Part shown: piece by piece, positions 12,444 to 24,386 of the stretch
Numbering within the stretch: position 1 is the first letter of the stretch
Layout: each line of letters opens with the position of its first letter
Notes under the pieces: generated by a model
What the model saw: the letters and a program-made list of their open reading frames with translations, nothing else
What the model was told of the DNA's origin: nothing
Databases searched by the model: none
Assembly: GCA_037976565.1 (NCBI GenBank)
Contig: CP137670.1
Span: forward strand, 12,424,600-12,488,599
Direction: 5' to 3'
Source of the DNA: Mesocentrotus franciscanus
Lineage: Eukaryota > Echinodermata > Echinoidea > Camarodonta > Strongylocentrotidae
Length of the DNA: 64,000 nucleotides
Program-made: the position numbers and the translations under genes

Positions 12444-12691
12444 TTACGTTGGGCGAAGCTTCATCTCCGTCTTGGTGAGGGAGTAGTGAGGACCGAGCCA
12501 GCTATACCATAACACACCAAAGGATGACCTCTTCGTTAGACCTTTCAGGTATAGGCCATTGAGATTAGCAAGTAGGCAAGCATCGTACCACCAGCCTCCT
12601 TTGTAATAACTGGCGCAGTTCACCCATAAATTATCATGATCGCGGTCCCGTGTACTAAACGGATTACCTGCATGATACCACAAACTGTCTC
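12444..12691 (-). CDS. Fibrinogen-related protein, terminal exon (C-terminal third of FReD)
   Basis: Reads from a CTATGCAG acceptor (phase 1) to a TAA stop, 82 codons. It carries the fibrinogen-C hallmarks: [16 protein letters not shown] with the Asp-x-Asp calcium site, [14 protein letters not shown], and a [16 protein letters not shown] terminus. In most family members the segment between WWY and NLNG reads C-H-x-x. Here it is C-L-L-A, so the His that contributes to the acetyl-group pocket in ficolin/FIBCD1-type lectins is replaced by Leu. The exon joins in phase with 15176-15437, and together with 16278-16426 gives a complete domain of usual length. The protein is probably a secreted lectin or adhesion protein. 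The ligand cannot be inferred. Confidence 0.92.
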
Positions 12692-13019
12692 CTGCATAGA
12701 AATGAAAAATTGATTCATAGTATACGCATGATATAAATTAGTTCAATATACGATCTCTCCTCACTCGACTTGAGACTGTGTGGTTGTATAGTACTAAGCC
12801 GTCCGTCCGTCTGTGAATGCCGTGTCTTCTGTATCTTGATGTTGCAGACAGATGCGTTTGAGAGTATTCGTTATTAAGCATCGAAACTTTTCTCACCCCT
12901 CACTTCCCCACTTTCTATCCTTTTACAGGTTAAAAAACAACAACAAGCAAGCAAAAACAATCAGCAACAACAAAACACCGATGTTGTTTAACGCGTCATA
13001 TGTGAGACAGCGTTGGCTG

Positions 13020-13450
13020 GTTAATTCCGTATCACCGAAATACCGTATATTTACTGTTTAAAGGAATTACAGAATTACCTTATGACACCGTTACCGTATA
13101 ACCGTTTTAGCGTATTACCGCATAACTGTATGATTGCATTACCATAGGGCCTTTCACCGTATTACAATAATTATAATGAACCATATACGGTATTATAGTT
13201 AATGTATTGAATTGTATTGTATGTATTAGTAATTTTGTTGTTGTTGTTATTTTTTGTTGCTTTTAAGCAATTGAACATGTGGAATAATTATACTTAGTTA
13301 GACAGTACCACCTGTGCGCTTAGAAACGCCTGTATAAAGTGCCCTATAAATGTAATTATTATTATTATTATTATAGAATTGCCGTTTAATGTATTACCGT
13401 ATTATCATACCGTATTACTGTATTACGAAGTTTTGGTATGGGGTCATGAA
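13020..13450. repeat. Minisatellite built on TTACCGTA / ACCGTATTA
   Basis: About a dozen irregularly spaced ACCGTAT, TACCGCATA or TTACCGTATT words. The same words recur at 14865-14945 and near 13918, so the array appears to have been split by the inserted remnant at 14030-14860. A short retroelement 3' tail ending in (ATT)n interrupts it at about 13305-13375. Confidence 0.6.
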
Positions 13451-14019
13451 TTTGGTTCAAATGAACATATTGGAAGCATATGCGATTTTACAATATCCAA
13501 TGATCGTTGTCGCGGTTGAAATCGAGTCTAAAGTGATGAAATTGTAAATAATAAACTATTTATGTTGTATAGCGCCCTCTCAAGACTGATATTACTTTGG
13601 CTTTAAAACAATGTTTCTTGGCTACCATCGACCGATTTGCTATTCCCGTTTGGAAATTATATATCAGAACTAGATATTCTGAGATTTTCATGGTCGCAGC
13701 TACCATGGAATGGCCTTAGGTGCTATTTGAAATATTTGAAATTTACCGGGAGCACCAGTAAATTTTGATTATTCAATTTGCTCGAAAGCAGTATTGTTTT
13801 AGGGGCCAAATTTTTTAGTGCTTATAATACATCCACAGGGGCATCCAAATATATCAAAAATTTAGAGAATTGCTATCCATCCAATTTCAAAATTTCCCAA
13901 AACTTTGCATTACCTTTAACGTATAACGTATCATGTACTACCCTATTATTGTACATATTGGGTGATTCCTGAATTACAATGGGTCCAACATACCCTACAT
14001 TTATTTCATGTACAAAAAA

Positions 14020-14420
14020 GAAAATGGTACTTTTGTTTCAGTAAAAGATTTATTTATCCGTCTTAAACCTAGAAGAAGTAAACAACTATTGATTTTTGAC
14101 TATACAAAGCTACAAAAATCTATTCAACAAATTTGGGAAACCAGTTAAGCCTGTTAGCCATTTGAGTAGTGAACCGTGGTATAATATGAGTTTTAAGCAA
14201 AGTTTTAAACAAATTAGAATAAAGAAATGTTGTTTGTATTTGGAAAATGTCTTGCACAAGGACGTTAACAGTTTTTTGTTTTTACCATAAATTTGATTGG
14301 GATTAAGGAATTTCGTCTACTTGAATTTAATTTCAAGCTTTTATATGATATGCTACCAGTTAAGATAAAATCTGTTCAAGTGGGGTCTTCTATACGATGA
14401 CCCTTTTTAATGCAAAAACT
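14020..14420 (+). pseudogene. Decayed LINE ORF2 C-terminal fragment (L1/Tx1-like)
   Basis: Broken frames read FVSVKDLFIRLKPRRSKQLL, then EPWYNMSFKQSFKQIRIKKC, then EFNFKLLYDMLPVKIK. The order and wording resemble the poorly conserved region after the reverse transcriptase in L1/Tx1-clade LINEs. Frameshifts and stops interrupt it, and the RT core is absent. It is flanked by about 110-bp direct duplicates at about 13918-14030 and 14940-15050 (shared phrase ACATATTGGGTGATTCC). The family assignment is tentative. Confidence 0.35.
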
Positions 14421-15175
14421 GAAGATTTAATTTAATGTATGGCAAACAAAATCTTCTTTGAGTAATCAAAGGTTATAGTTTTACATGCTTTTATTCTTAC
14501 AATAGAGATATATATTATTTTCTCACTCAAAATGAATTCGCAAACCGAAATCGATTTGATTATGACGATTGCACTTTGGTCTATTTTTAAAATGATTTTT
14601 TTTTGTTCGTAATAAGTATGGGTATGATACTAGGGATTCGAATTTGATATATACATTTAAAAGAGAAATGACTCAAAAACTGAAAATAAATTAACATTTG
14701 AAAGTACAAAATACGAACTTTCCTGCAAATTTGCTTACCTATATCTGATTTTTTTCAATGTGTATTATTGATGTTCCATTGTTTTGAAAAAAAATTGTGA
14801 AATTATGTTATTTCTGAATATTGAATAAACTCATCATTAGAGGCAAAGAGAAAATAAAAAAATATTACCGAATTACGGTATTAACATTTTTGATCTTTTG
14901 ATTTGATTACTGTGTTACCGTATTAGCCTACCGTATTACTGTATAACGTATCATGCAGCACCTTATTAACGTACATATTGGGTGATTCCGTGCATTGCAA
15001 TGGTTCCAATACGACATACCCCCATTTATTCCATGAACAAAAAATACAAACAAACACCTTAATTGATTTGACCATTTAATAATGTAAGTGATACCAGGGG
15101 AACCATATTTTTGATGAATTAAAATGAGTAATATCATGTACATGACACTTTGCAGGGGATCGCCTTTTTACATAC

Positions 15176-15437
15176 CTGCGTCTCCGGAGTACTTGCCAAG
15201 GGCCAGGGTGTAGTTTGCGGCCTCGTCCGCAATACTGAAATCGCTGTAGGTGGCATGGCGCGTTTGTCCATCGAAGTCTTGGAGATCGATCCGTAGCTCG
15301 TATGTCTTCTGACGGGAAAGACGGTGGATGTTGTCGTTACCGAGCCAGTGCTCGGAGGAAACGATTCCAAAACCGTATTTGTAGTCGGACCAGTAGAGAG
15401 AGAAGCCAACAGAACCATCCTGTCTACGCTGGAAGAC
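15176..15437 (-). CDS. Fibrinogen-related protein, middle FReD exon
   Basis: Encodes 87 codons from a TATGTAG acceptor (phase 0) to a GTATGT donor (phase 1). It begins VFQRRQDGSVGFSLYWSDYK, continues GFGIVSSEHWLGNDNIHRLS and YELRIDLQDFDG, and ends NYTLALGKYSGDAG. These are all standard fibrinogen-C landmarks, including the E-W-LGN-NIH segment and the R-L--DFDG strand. It joins in frame with both neighbouring exons. The first bases abut a long GA-rich tract in the upstream intron. Confidence 0.93.
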
Positions 15438-15622
15438 CTACATAGAGAGGGGAGAGAGAAAGAAAGAGAGAGATAGAGAGAGGGGAGGGAGAGTGGAGAG
15501 AGAAACAAAGAGAGAGAGAAAGATATCGAGATAGAGGGAGAGAGAGAGAAAAAAAAGATATATATATAAAGATGTCGAGAGAAAGGGAGAGAAAGAGTGA
15601 GAGATAGTGTGTGTGCGTGTGT
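15438..15622. repeat. Purine-rich GA tract with GT tail
   Basis: Almost uninterrupted GAGAGA/GGGAGA on the plus strand, ending in a (GT)n stretch at about 15608-15622. On the transcribed minus strand it provides an unusually long CT-rich tract before the acceptor of the 15176-15437 exon. Open frames over it are low-complexity only. 15623-16277 is intron with nothing recognised. Confidence 0.85.
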
Positions 15623-16277
15623 GTATTAATAATTCATTCAGAACATAACAATAGCCGTTGTGCATGGCAGCTGTAATTATATGACTTGAGAGAGGAAAGA
15701 TGGAAGATGGAATGTGTGTTATCAAAGTTTGTGGATTTACTTTTGAAAAGTGTAGCAACACGAAGAAGAGTTGCAGATACCACATTTCACTCCAATTATA
15801 AGGATACGCAGTTTAGATTGTAGGCTAATAAGAATGCGCTAGCAAAGGCCTTAAACAAAATAAACCAAATTAATATCAATGACCAATATCGATTCTGTTT
15901 TTCATGAGGGCCCTTCAATTTACCCTAGCAATTATCAGGTATCAGGTAGATAGTGGGATATGTTGATGAATGAAATGGGATATAGGATATATATTGCCCT
16001 TGAGTTGATTCTTAACACGATCCATTTTTCGAAAAATCAAGTAAAGGGCAATTTCAATACCCTATTGTATGTCCCATAGAATCTTTTTTTTGAAGGGGTA
16101 GGGGATTACGTAATACTTCATTGTAATGTTCGCATCTTTCAATAGGTGACGCACAAGACAAGGTTCATTTTTCAAAATTAGTTGCTACCGTGTTTCTTGA
16201 AAGTCTTTGCGAGCATGTTCAAAGTGGATGGGGTTGATAAAGACGAAATTCTAACTACATGTATCATCATTTCTTAC

Positions 16278-16426
16278 CGTCCAGCGGCCACCGTCCGTTT
16301 CCATATCACAGTAAACGGAGAGAGGATCAACACCATCTCCATCGGGATAGATGTCATACACTCCACTGAGATGGGATAGTCCACCAGTCTGAATCTCAGC
16401 GCAGTCACGTGGGAAGCTTGGAACTG
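16278..16426 (-). CDS. Fibrinogen-related protein, first FReD exon
   Basis: Runs from a TTTCACAG acceptor (phase 1) to a GTAAGA donor (phase 0). It encodes PRDCAEIQTGGLSHLSGVYD, then DPLSVYCDMETDGGRWT: the start of a fibrinogen-C domain with the first disulphide Cys, the G-Y-I/DP--G segment and the YCDMETDGGGWTV motif. The usual third Gly is Arg here (GGRWT). The single base left by the EGF exon completes a Pro codon, giving a direct EGF-to-FReD junction with only a few linker residues. Confidence 0.92.
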
Positions 16427-16462
16427 CTGTGAAATACAAAGGTGTCGTAGTTGAGAGAATTG

Positions 16463-16660
16463 AATTTCAGTGGACCGGCCTCTCATAGGCAAAGGTCTCG
16501 GATTCGATCCTTGCTTGGTACTTACATCATTGGACAAGGTTTACTTCCAACTCAGGGAGATATACATGTCTTGCATGTTAAATTGGCCATATATTCTACA
16601 AGGTGTAATGAATGGGCTCTTGGCTGGTTCTAGGGTAAGACCTTCATGCATGTTGTGAGC
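16463..16660 (+). mobile_element. tRNA-derived SINE, degenerate
   Basis: ACCGGCCTCTCATAGGCAAA precedes a B-box GGATTCGATCC at 16500-16510, the layout of a tRNA head. The body (CATTGGACAAGGTTTACTTCC) resembles tRNA-SINE bodies common in marine deuterostomes. It is antisense to the fibrinogen-related gene, within its intron. Confidence 0.55.
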
Positions 16661-18828
16661 TCCGAAATCGATAGCCTAGCTAATATAAATAATAACTTAG
16701 GTAATATTGGAGTTCTTTGAGCACCTTACGTAGAGGATGAGAACCATAGACAATAATCCAATATCAGCTGTGTTCGACGTAGTGTAGGGACGGTGTTACA
16801 CTAAACATACAGTGTAAAGCTATAGAAAACTTCATATAGAAAATGTCAAGTTGACAAGTAATAGGAGGAGTGATCATACCAAAAGCCGCAACACGAGGGT
16901 TTAAAAAAACCCTTTACATTTCATTAAGGCGCATTTGATCCTGAAAGATTGAATAAAATATTTCATTGAGAGAAAAAAACACGTTTAGATTAAAATGGCC
17001 TCATAATCTACATTTTATTGTGATCAATAATTGCTGCTATATAGTTCCACAAACGATAAGGACTACAGAGTGCGAGTCAGTAATTCCAAGGGACCCTTGT
17101 ACTGTTCATATTTTATTCATTTTGTTGACAATTCCTGAATGCCACTCTCCAATGGTGCGTCAAACACTGCACAAGCAGCCACGCGTCATCGGAAAGACGC
17201 TTCGAATTAATAACCTGTAGATTAATAGCCATCATAGATTTGGTTAAAAATAACACAGTCCTACGTCAGTAAAATGAAACATCGTGTGCAACGGGAATGA
17301 TATGATATGATATGATCCTAGACATGTCGGGGAAGTCAGTGATAACTGATGGTGCTTCTGTCGACACACAAGGTTCATAGAAAGCTTTTAATAATAATTA
17401 TGTTGATGATGATGATAGTGATAATGATGAAAATGATGATCGTAATGATAATAATATTAAAAATCATCATCATGATACGAAGAACAAGGAGAACAAGAAC
17501 AAGAACAAGAAGAACGAGAAGAATGATAACCAAAAAAAATATGGCTTTTGGTATGGGGTACTGAGGAAACCTAGGGGCACCAATCGTATTAGGTTCATGA
17601 ATTGTGAATTAAAAAGGCCGCCTGTTGGCAGTGATTATTCTGAAATGGACAAATTGCGATTTCTCCATGACAAATATATGTGGATATTCGGGTTCATTTG
17701 AACCATGTTGTAATTCCGAAAGGTCTACAAGCCTAACAACTAACTCCACAAGGGGTCACATGAGATCCACCGCCTTAATACAAACATTGCTCCACCCCTT
17801 TGCATTTCAGCTGTCAGAATTGTTGAAAGATGTATTAAAAGAACAATCTTTACAAAGCCAACGTCGAAAATTTTCGAATGCTGGTACATTTTTTGTTGGG
17901 GGGGGTATACCCCCAAACAAACAAAATACTCAAGTACTATTCCCCATGATCTCTACACCCTCCCGAATTCAAAGGATTGAGGCCCACTTGGAATGCTTTG
18001 CTTTCCTTATAGCTTTACAAAGAACCATTTGCCCCCCTTTCTATTTCTACCCCTCTCTCCATCTGAAATCATATATGAACCACACAAACAATGCATAATA
18101 ACTCCAATGCGAATGTGCAATTGTATCAAGGAGTTTTTAGAGATGGAGTCATATCTAGCTCATTCCCTTTGTACTATCTTTGATGCCGCCAGGAGAAAAT
18201 ATGTCAGGCATGTGCTTAATTGGATCTTTATGCAGATACGTAGACAAAAGATTCTTGCCTAGCTGCAAACTAACGGGCCACTTTCAAAGGGAAATATGCT
18301 TTTGTAATGATATTAACTTTCGCTACCACTCGTCTGATTATACGAGCAGTACACAGTGCTTACCTTTACAGGAGGCAAGCGAAAGGAAATGGAGCAAAAT
18401 TTCCTGACATATTAATCAAAATTACTCGACTGGGCATGTGTGGGCGCTAATCTGACATATAACATCTTATTAAGAACTGTACTTGAACAAATTCACTTTT
18501 TATTTTCGTGAGCCGGAAGTAATCGGAAAAGTGTCAAATTGCAGGTTTTAGGATTGTAACATTTTACTATTTTTCACAAATTAAAACTGCTATTGTACAA
18601 TGTAAGCAAATTTCTTGACACAATTAGGCTTTTTGTATTCATATTTTATCATCTGTTCGATTTTTCCCTTTTTAGTTCAAACAAAAAAAGAAATATTAAC
18701 GATATTTCTTTGTGAGAAAAATCACTACTCAAGCTTTCCAATGATGTTAGCGGCTTCGAACCTCGGACATAAAAGGTAACAGCACACCTGTAGATTATAT
18801 TGTGCAACCTTAGAAAACGGCAGCTGCT
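16661..18828. other. Intronic stretch with microsatellite and local repeat
   Basis: Holds a GAT/GAA microsatellite at about 17396-17540, followed by AGGGGCACCAATCGT...TTCATGAA (17573-17600). That combination is repeated at 24640-24980, where it lies next to a coding exon, so it looks like a partial local duplication. A 157-codon open frame at 17625-18098 has no recognisable domain or matching splice context and is not annotated. Confidence 0.5.
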
Positions 18829-21307
18829 TCAAATAATTTGTTGCCAGTTTGGACTCCAGCTCTTAAAACTCCTTGATTGTATGTAATTTGTGTATAAATA
18901 GCACATTGTGTGATTTGTGCACAGATGCGAACGAAACGCAGGGCCGACGGTGGACTGGTGCGAAAAGAACGCATAAAGAGTTAATTCAGTTTTACTATCT
19001 TTTAGTATGAGCCTATTTTGCAACATCCATCCACGTAAATAGTCAACACATGTTTCTAGAAGTGAGACACATCGCTCTCAAACATATTCATCAGGTCTGA
19101 ATGATACATAGCAGTGGCATGATATCTCGGGAAAATTCGTTTGGACATATGAAATGAGATTAGCAGTGTACAGAGTAAATAACAGAGGACCCAGCCGAGA
19201 ACCTTGTGGGAAATCATCAGAGATCACATCATATAGTTTGATATCTATTCGCCAGATACACCTTTATCAATTTAAGAACAACATCATCTTTGCCGAAACA
19301 TGTCTTTAAAGTTTCTGATAAGCAAGAATGATCTATGGTGTCGAATGCATTAATTAGATCTAATAACAGTAAAAGAGTGACTTTCTGGGAATCCATAGCC
19401 ATCAATAGATCACTCTTTATTCTAAACAGTACAGTTTCAGTATTATGGAATTGTCTATATGCAGACTGAGTACATGGCAAAACTGAGTTGTTATTGAGGT
19501 GATCCATTATTTGCCGGGTAGCAGGACCCTCAACCAACTTTGATATGTATATCAGATTGCTTAAAGCTCTTAAGTTGTTGAAATCGGCGTCAAGACCATA
19601 TTTTTTTCAATAATGGTGTGATGAGGGCATTTTTCCATTGCATGGGCAAATGACCAGTCGAGAGAGGAAGATTAATCAATGATGTGAACACATGAATCAA
19701 TATGTTGATATATTGTAGAAGAAATTTCGTGGGCATGGGATCTAATGAGAATGAATCTTTACTGAGGCTAAGTATAAGTTTGTCAACTTGGTACTCAGAA
19801 GGAGAGATTTGAAATTGCTCAAAACATCGACATCATGGTAAGTTGCTAATAGAGAATAAGTCCTGGGTTCATTCATTGCATCTAATCTTGTTAAGAAAAT
19901 TATTGTGGATTTTCACGACTTAAAAAAAAAAATAATCACCTAGGTCATTCACGATTTCAGTATTACAAGGTATCAAAGGTTGTTTATTTGACATGTTCAA
20001 CAGAGACTTGACAACATTGAATAGCTTCTTTAGATTATCCTTATTTTTCATGATCAGATCTCTGTGATATTTTCCACGAGCTCTGTTCAAAAGGTGCAAT
20101 GTTGCATTTCGAACTGACTTATAGTTGTCCTAACCACTAGCGGCCCTAGTTTTCAACCAACGCTTTTCAGCCTTTCTTGTTGTCCTTTTTTTTCTGTCCT
20201 GACACTATCCGTATACCATGGTACTTGGAGACGTAGAACTACCCGCTTAGTGACAACATGAGCATGTTTCTCCAAGATATCACTAAGCGTATCATCATAC
20301 AGCAAAGCTAGTTCAGTGAGGGTACTAGGTGTTTGCTTACAATGCTCACTTTCAGCGATGTCTAACTTCAATCTATTCACATCAATAGCAGACAGCTTTA
20401 AAAATGATATCAGTTTAGAAGGCAATGGAGGTTTATAAGAGTTAAGAAAATACATGACTGGAATGAGATCAGTAGTACAGACCTATGTGGCCATGGTGAC
20501 CGAAATAAAATATCATCAGACTGACGACATATCATGAGGTCAAGGGTGTCACCGTGTACATGTGTAGAGAAATTCACCAATTGTTTACAACAAATTTAAC
20601 AAGATCTACAAAGGCTCTAACATCTGCATTGGCAGTATCCACATGAATTTTAAAATCTCCTGTAATTAATGAAGGAGTCTTTGACAACAAATGACATTGA
20701 ATGTAGTCATTAAATTATGATACAAAAGATGTAACCGTTTAATACTGGATGTGATTCGAAGGAGGGTGGTCTATAGATATTAATTAGTTGCAAGTGAAAT
20801 GATTTACATGAGATAGAATATTCTGCGAACTCGAAAGAGTCCTTTTCACCCGCGGCAACTTGATGGACGTTGATTGTCTCTATATAAGCGAGACCAGTTC
20901 CGCCACCAAGACGGCCCCTCCGTGGTTGGTGAACAAAACGATTTCCAGTAGGGATAAGTTCACGCAGAACTGTTGTCCGTTAGCCAGGTTTCTGTCATGG
21001 AAATCAGGTCCGCGTTGCTATCACATATGAAATCATGTATCGGAGCAGTCTTGTTACAGACAGACCGTACGTTTACTGAGCAAAGCTGAAAGTTCGAAGA
21101 TGGATTACCATGGCTCTGCCGTCTCATACTGTTTTTTTTTCTTTGGCCAACTCGAGCTCCTCTGCGTGTTCCCCTTCGATGAATTCCAAGTGACTGAATG
21201 ATATCATTAACGTCATGTGGAAGCTGAATCCTTGGATGTCTCCATTGCAAAAGTTCGGCTGGGGGATACTTAATCGCATGTTGAAAATGATGAGCAGTAT
21301 GTCTCAC
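18829..21307 (-). pseudogene. CR1/L2-like LINE, inactivated
   Basis: Minus-strand fragments appear in order. Near 21100 an AP-endonuclease start (LCSVNVRSVCNK ... ADLISMTETWLTDNSS) is followed by decayed endonuclease and a linker (20153-20455). The RT palm (SAYRQFHNTETVLFR, LLLDLINAFDTIDHS) is at 19229-19537, SGDFPQGSRLGPLLFTLY near 19200, and a WMLQNRLILKDSKTELTLY segment near 18990. Frameshifts and stops break it. Near 19100 the frame passes from HCY straight into SFRPDEYV, so the catalytic Ala-Asp-Asp segment of the YADD box is missing. It is an old, immobile copy in the gene's intron, on the same strand as the gene. Confidence 0.85.
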
Positions 21308-22952
21308 CGATGACGAGAGTGTATCACCATCTTACCTGTCCGGCCCTGGATTGGGATGAACATCTCCAGCATGCAAGACTTCTAGTTGGAAGGAAGCTGT
21401 ACAGTTTGGATGGTAGGAAATCCTTCTCGTTAGAAAATGATTTCTGGTGAGAGGACCATATTAAATGGGCTGCACAAAAGATTGTTCACTACATTGCACA
21501 AAGTAAGTCAGTGGGGCACTTACACAAAGTCCAACAAAGACACTAAGATGAATAGACCTCATTTTGTTTTGATCTGTAATCCCTACATTCAAGTTCAATC
21601 AGGCAGGCTCTATACAATAGCTAATGATACTTACATAGAAATACACATGAATACATGGCTACCAGGGTACTGGAGATACAACCAAATCCAAAACTGATAC
21701 ATCAGAATATGACATAAAAACACTACTTTATGAACTCCAACTTGTCTAGTAGTTTCCAGATTACTAATACAAAACGATGGTAACATAAATTATACAATTG
21801 CCTAAGAATAACAAGCAATCAGGAGCTTTTTTTGGAGAGCAAGCAAAAGGCATGTGCAAATGCCTGTGCGCTCATCTTATTCCCAATCATAACAAAATAA
21901 ATTTTTAGCAAAGTTAGAAGTTGAATTTGAATTAAATTTAAATACATTCCAATCAACTGGACTGGACGTAAGTTATGTTATCTATTATCAAAAAACAAGT
22001 AATACATTACTATTCAAGACATATAAAGTACAAGAGAACACACAATATTTTTCGTCAACAAAAAAAAGGCTGTAGACACTGTTTAGTCTGTTTTTTTCCT
22101 TATTCATCTTCTTAAACTTGTCTCCTCATAAATCTATTATTCCGCTAGCATTTTATTTTATATTCATTCAATTATGATTCCTAGTCTTTTTCCTTATTAT
22201 AATTTTGTTTAAACAATTTGTCAACCCTACTGCTCTTCTAGACAACATCTTCTAACGCACCTGAAATAATTTCAATAGAAATTCGCATAATTGTATGGCA
22301 TAAATGAGGTTTTGAATTAAACAGATCTTTTCTTTATAAACCTAGGCTTTGTGTCTACCCAGCATTTCACCCTTAAACGTATACAGTATGTATGTATGTA
22401 TAAATAAGACCACGACACCTCTACTGACATTTTATGAAACCTTCGACTGTGGGATTTCATATGATGAAGAAAATGTTGATCCGTGCCAATTTCCATGATG
22501 TTTGAAGAAGAAAAAAGAGGGATACACTATCTTTATTTAAGGGACTTATCAAGGGAAAAGGGGGACAAAGCGAAAAGGCGGAACCAAAATGCAAGTATTA
22601 CCAAAAAAATATAATTTAAAAAAGTTTTAAAAAATAAAAAAATATCAATAAAAAACAGGTAAATAACCTAAACTTTCCTTGGGTTCACTTATATGTTCTT
22701 ACTTTCAGACAACAGTTTTATACTACAGCTATTCCGTATCAGGGCTCTTTCTTTTCTCCTCAAGATACCTTCTCCTCCTTTCTGCACATTCAAACTTTCT
22801 GAACCATATACCATCGCTACTATTGGGTCTACTGCTATGATATTCTTCAAAACTCACATGCCATTGAAAGAATAGGAAAGGTCACAAAATATTCTCATTT
22901 TGTTTTTAAAAGCCTTTTTCAGAACTCAAATTCTTTGATATAGTGTTCTCAC
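21308..22952 (-). other. Intron of the fibrinogen-related gene, upstream part
   Basis: Mostly AT-rich with no exon found. The first about 120 bp may still belong to the LINE's 5' end. A tiny SINE-head match (GACCACGACACCTCTAC, 22408-22424) and a (TATG)n run at 22388-22400 are the only recognisable items. Confidence 0.45.
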
Positions 22953-23054
22953 GCTCATTGCAATGTTTCCCTTGAAATCCAGGTGAACAGTGGCAAAGAT
23001 AGCTTTCTAAAGTTTCCTCGCACCAGCCGTTTTCACAGAGCTTCTTGTCACAAT
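22953..23054 (-). CDS. Fibrinogen-related protein, EGF-like exon
   Basis: A phase 1-1 exon of 102 nt, with acceptor TTTAATAG and donor GTGAGA. It encodes one EGF module with six cysteines: C-DKKL-C-ENGW-C-EETLESYL-C-H-C-SPGFQGKH-C. A separate symmetrical exon per EGF module is usual for extracellular mosaic proteins. The residue order shows no calcium-binding EGF signature. The last base plus the next exon's CA makes Pro, and the first AT plus the previous exon's G makes Asp, so both splices keep the frame. Confidence 0.88.
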
Positions 23055-24386
23055 CTATTAAAGATAAAGGAAAGATACTTCGTTTAGGTAAGGTGTTTGT
23101 GCGCGCGCGTGTGTGTGTGTGGGTGTGTTATGTGTATGGGTGGGTGTATATGTGTTCATGCATGTGTCCATAAAATTGGATGAGCATGTTTTGGTATTTC
23201 CTTTTGATTGCATACTCAATCAAACAGAAAACCTACCACTTTATATAAACTAACGGAAATGGAAATATGAAAATTACCAGATTTAATTGGTAAAAGTTTG
23301 TATTTTTTTTTTTTACTCCTTCTCATTATCATTCTGTGAATAATTGTACATGTACTTATACTTTGATATCAAACTATCAATCAACCGTTCATCATCCATT
23401 CAATTTTCGCGTCCAAGAGGTTTGTGCCTATCCCTTATAGTTCACTGTCTTGCATGACAATACATTTTGGAAATGTTATTTTGAAATGGATTAAAGTACT
23501 CCATAACACTTTAAACTGTTATTGATCAAGTTGAATGCAACATTATACACCTAGATCGTTCTCGGTGTAAAATTGGAGGGCACTTTTGTTGTATATGCAG
23601 AGGTCTGCCACCCCCTTCTTCATGAAAAATGTTGTCAGTTTAAAAATTCAGTGTAATGTACAGCCACAGGTAGTACTCATTAACATATTTTCTATCGGCT
23701 TTGATTGAAAAATTGACCAGGCTTTAAAAAAAATCTGACAACCCCTTTATTTGTAGAAGTTTTGTAAATCTCTGACATGCTATCAGTGGCATACCAAGGC
23801 ATTGGCATCACAAGGTGGATAAACTGCCTTCCGTAGTAAAATAGTATAATTTTTTATGAACTGTAAAAAACTGTCAATCTATTAGATTCGTGACCACGAT
23901 TTGACATTTCACAAGTGACATAAACGGCCTGTCACAGTTCAAGCCCATCTTAAGTTGATATTAGTCTTTGTGAACCCCCCCCCCTCGATCTGTCTTCACT
24001 TCATGCGTTTCCATGTGGAATCATACAATAGCTAACGAAATCAGTCCACACCCGGTTAACTACTAGTGTATACACCGAGCTGAATATTTTTCCCCTTGGT
24101 CGAAAACTTGTCAAGAGGGACAAGATAATATTTCTCCCCCCTGCTCCTCCTTCACAAACGCTGGTATATACTACTTTGTATTGGCAAGAGGTACAACAAA
24201 TAGAAGGGCTATTAGGCCTATACTAACTTTTTACCGAGTGAAGTTTGTTTCAATAAAAGAGTCATCCATTCTATTTTTGTATTAGGTACTTTGTGTCATA
24301 AATGCATTTTTGCCACGTAATGAGAGGTAAGGTAATTAACGCCTACTTTTGTGTTACAAAAAAGGGGTAGGGGTCTAAATTATTAC
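23055..24386 (-). other. Intron carrying segmental duplication copy 2
   Basis: A (GT)n tract lies at about 23098-23150. 23195-24330 is the partner of 7370-9155 and includes the right half of the foldback MITE at about 23885-23984. No extra exon is seen. Confidence 0.65.

Larger units (their letters stand above)
12692..15175 (-). other. Intron of the fibrinogen-related gene
   Basis: Contains a TTACCGTA-rich minisatellite (13020-13450 and 14865-14945), a SINE/LINE 3' tail with an ATT run (about 13305-13375) and a LINE-like remnant between two duplicated about 110-bp segments (see separate entries). No additional exon is seen. Confidence 0.6.

Noticed and set aside
15134..15785. Minus-strand frames of 115-124 codons rich in Ser/Leu
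   Set aside because: They are translations of the GA/CT tract and the wrong frame of the true fibrinogen exon.
17625..18098. 157-codon open frame on the plus strand
   Set aside because: No domain, signal or splice context; its start lies in a locally duplicated repeat and the composition is unremarkable for chance.
22408..22424. SINE head match GACCACGACACCTCTAC
   Set aside because: Only 17 bases with no body; may be a chance or a minimal remnant.
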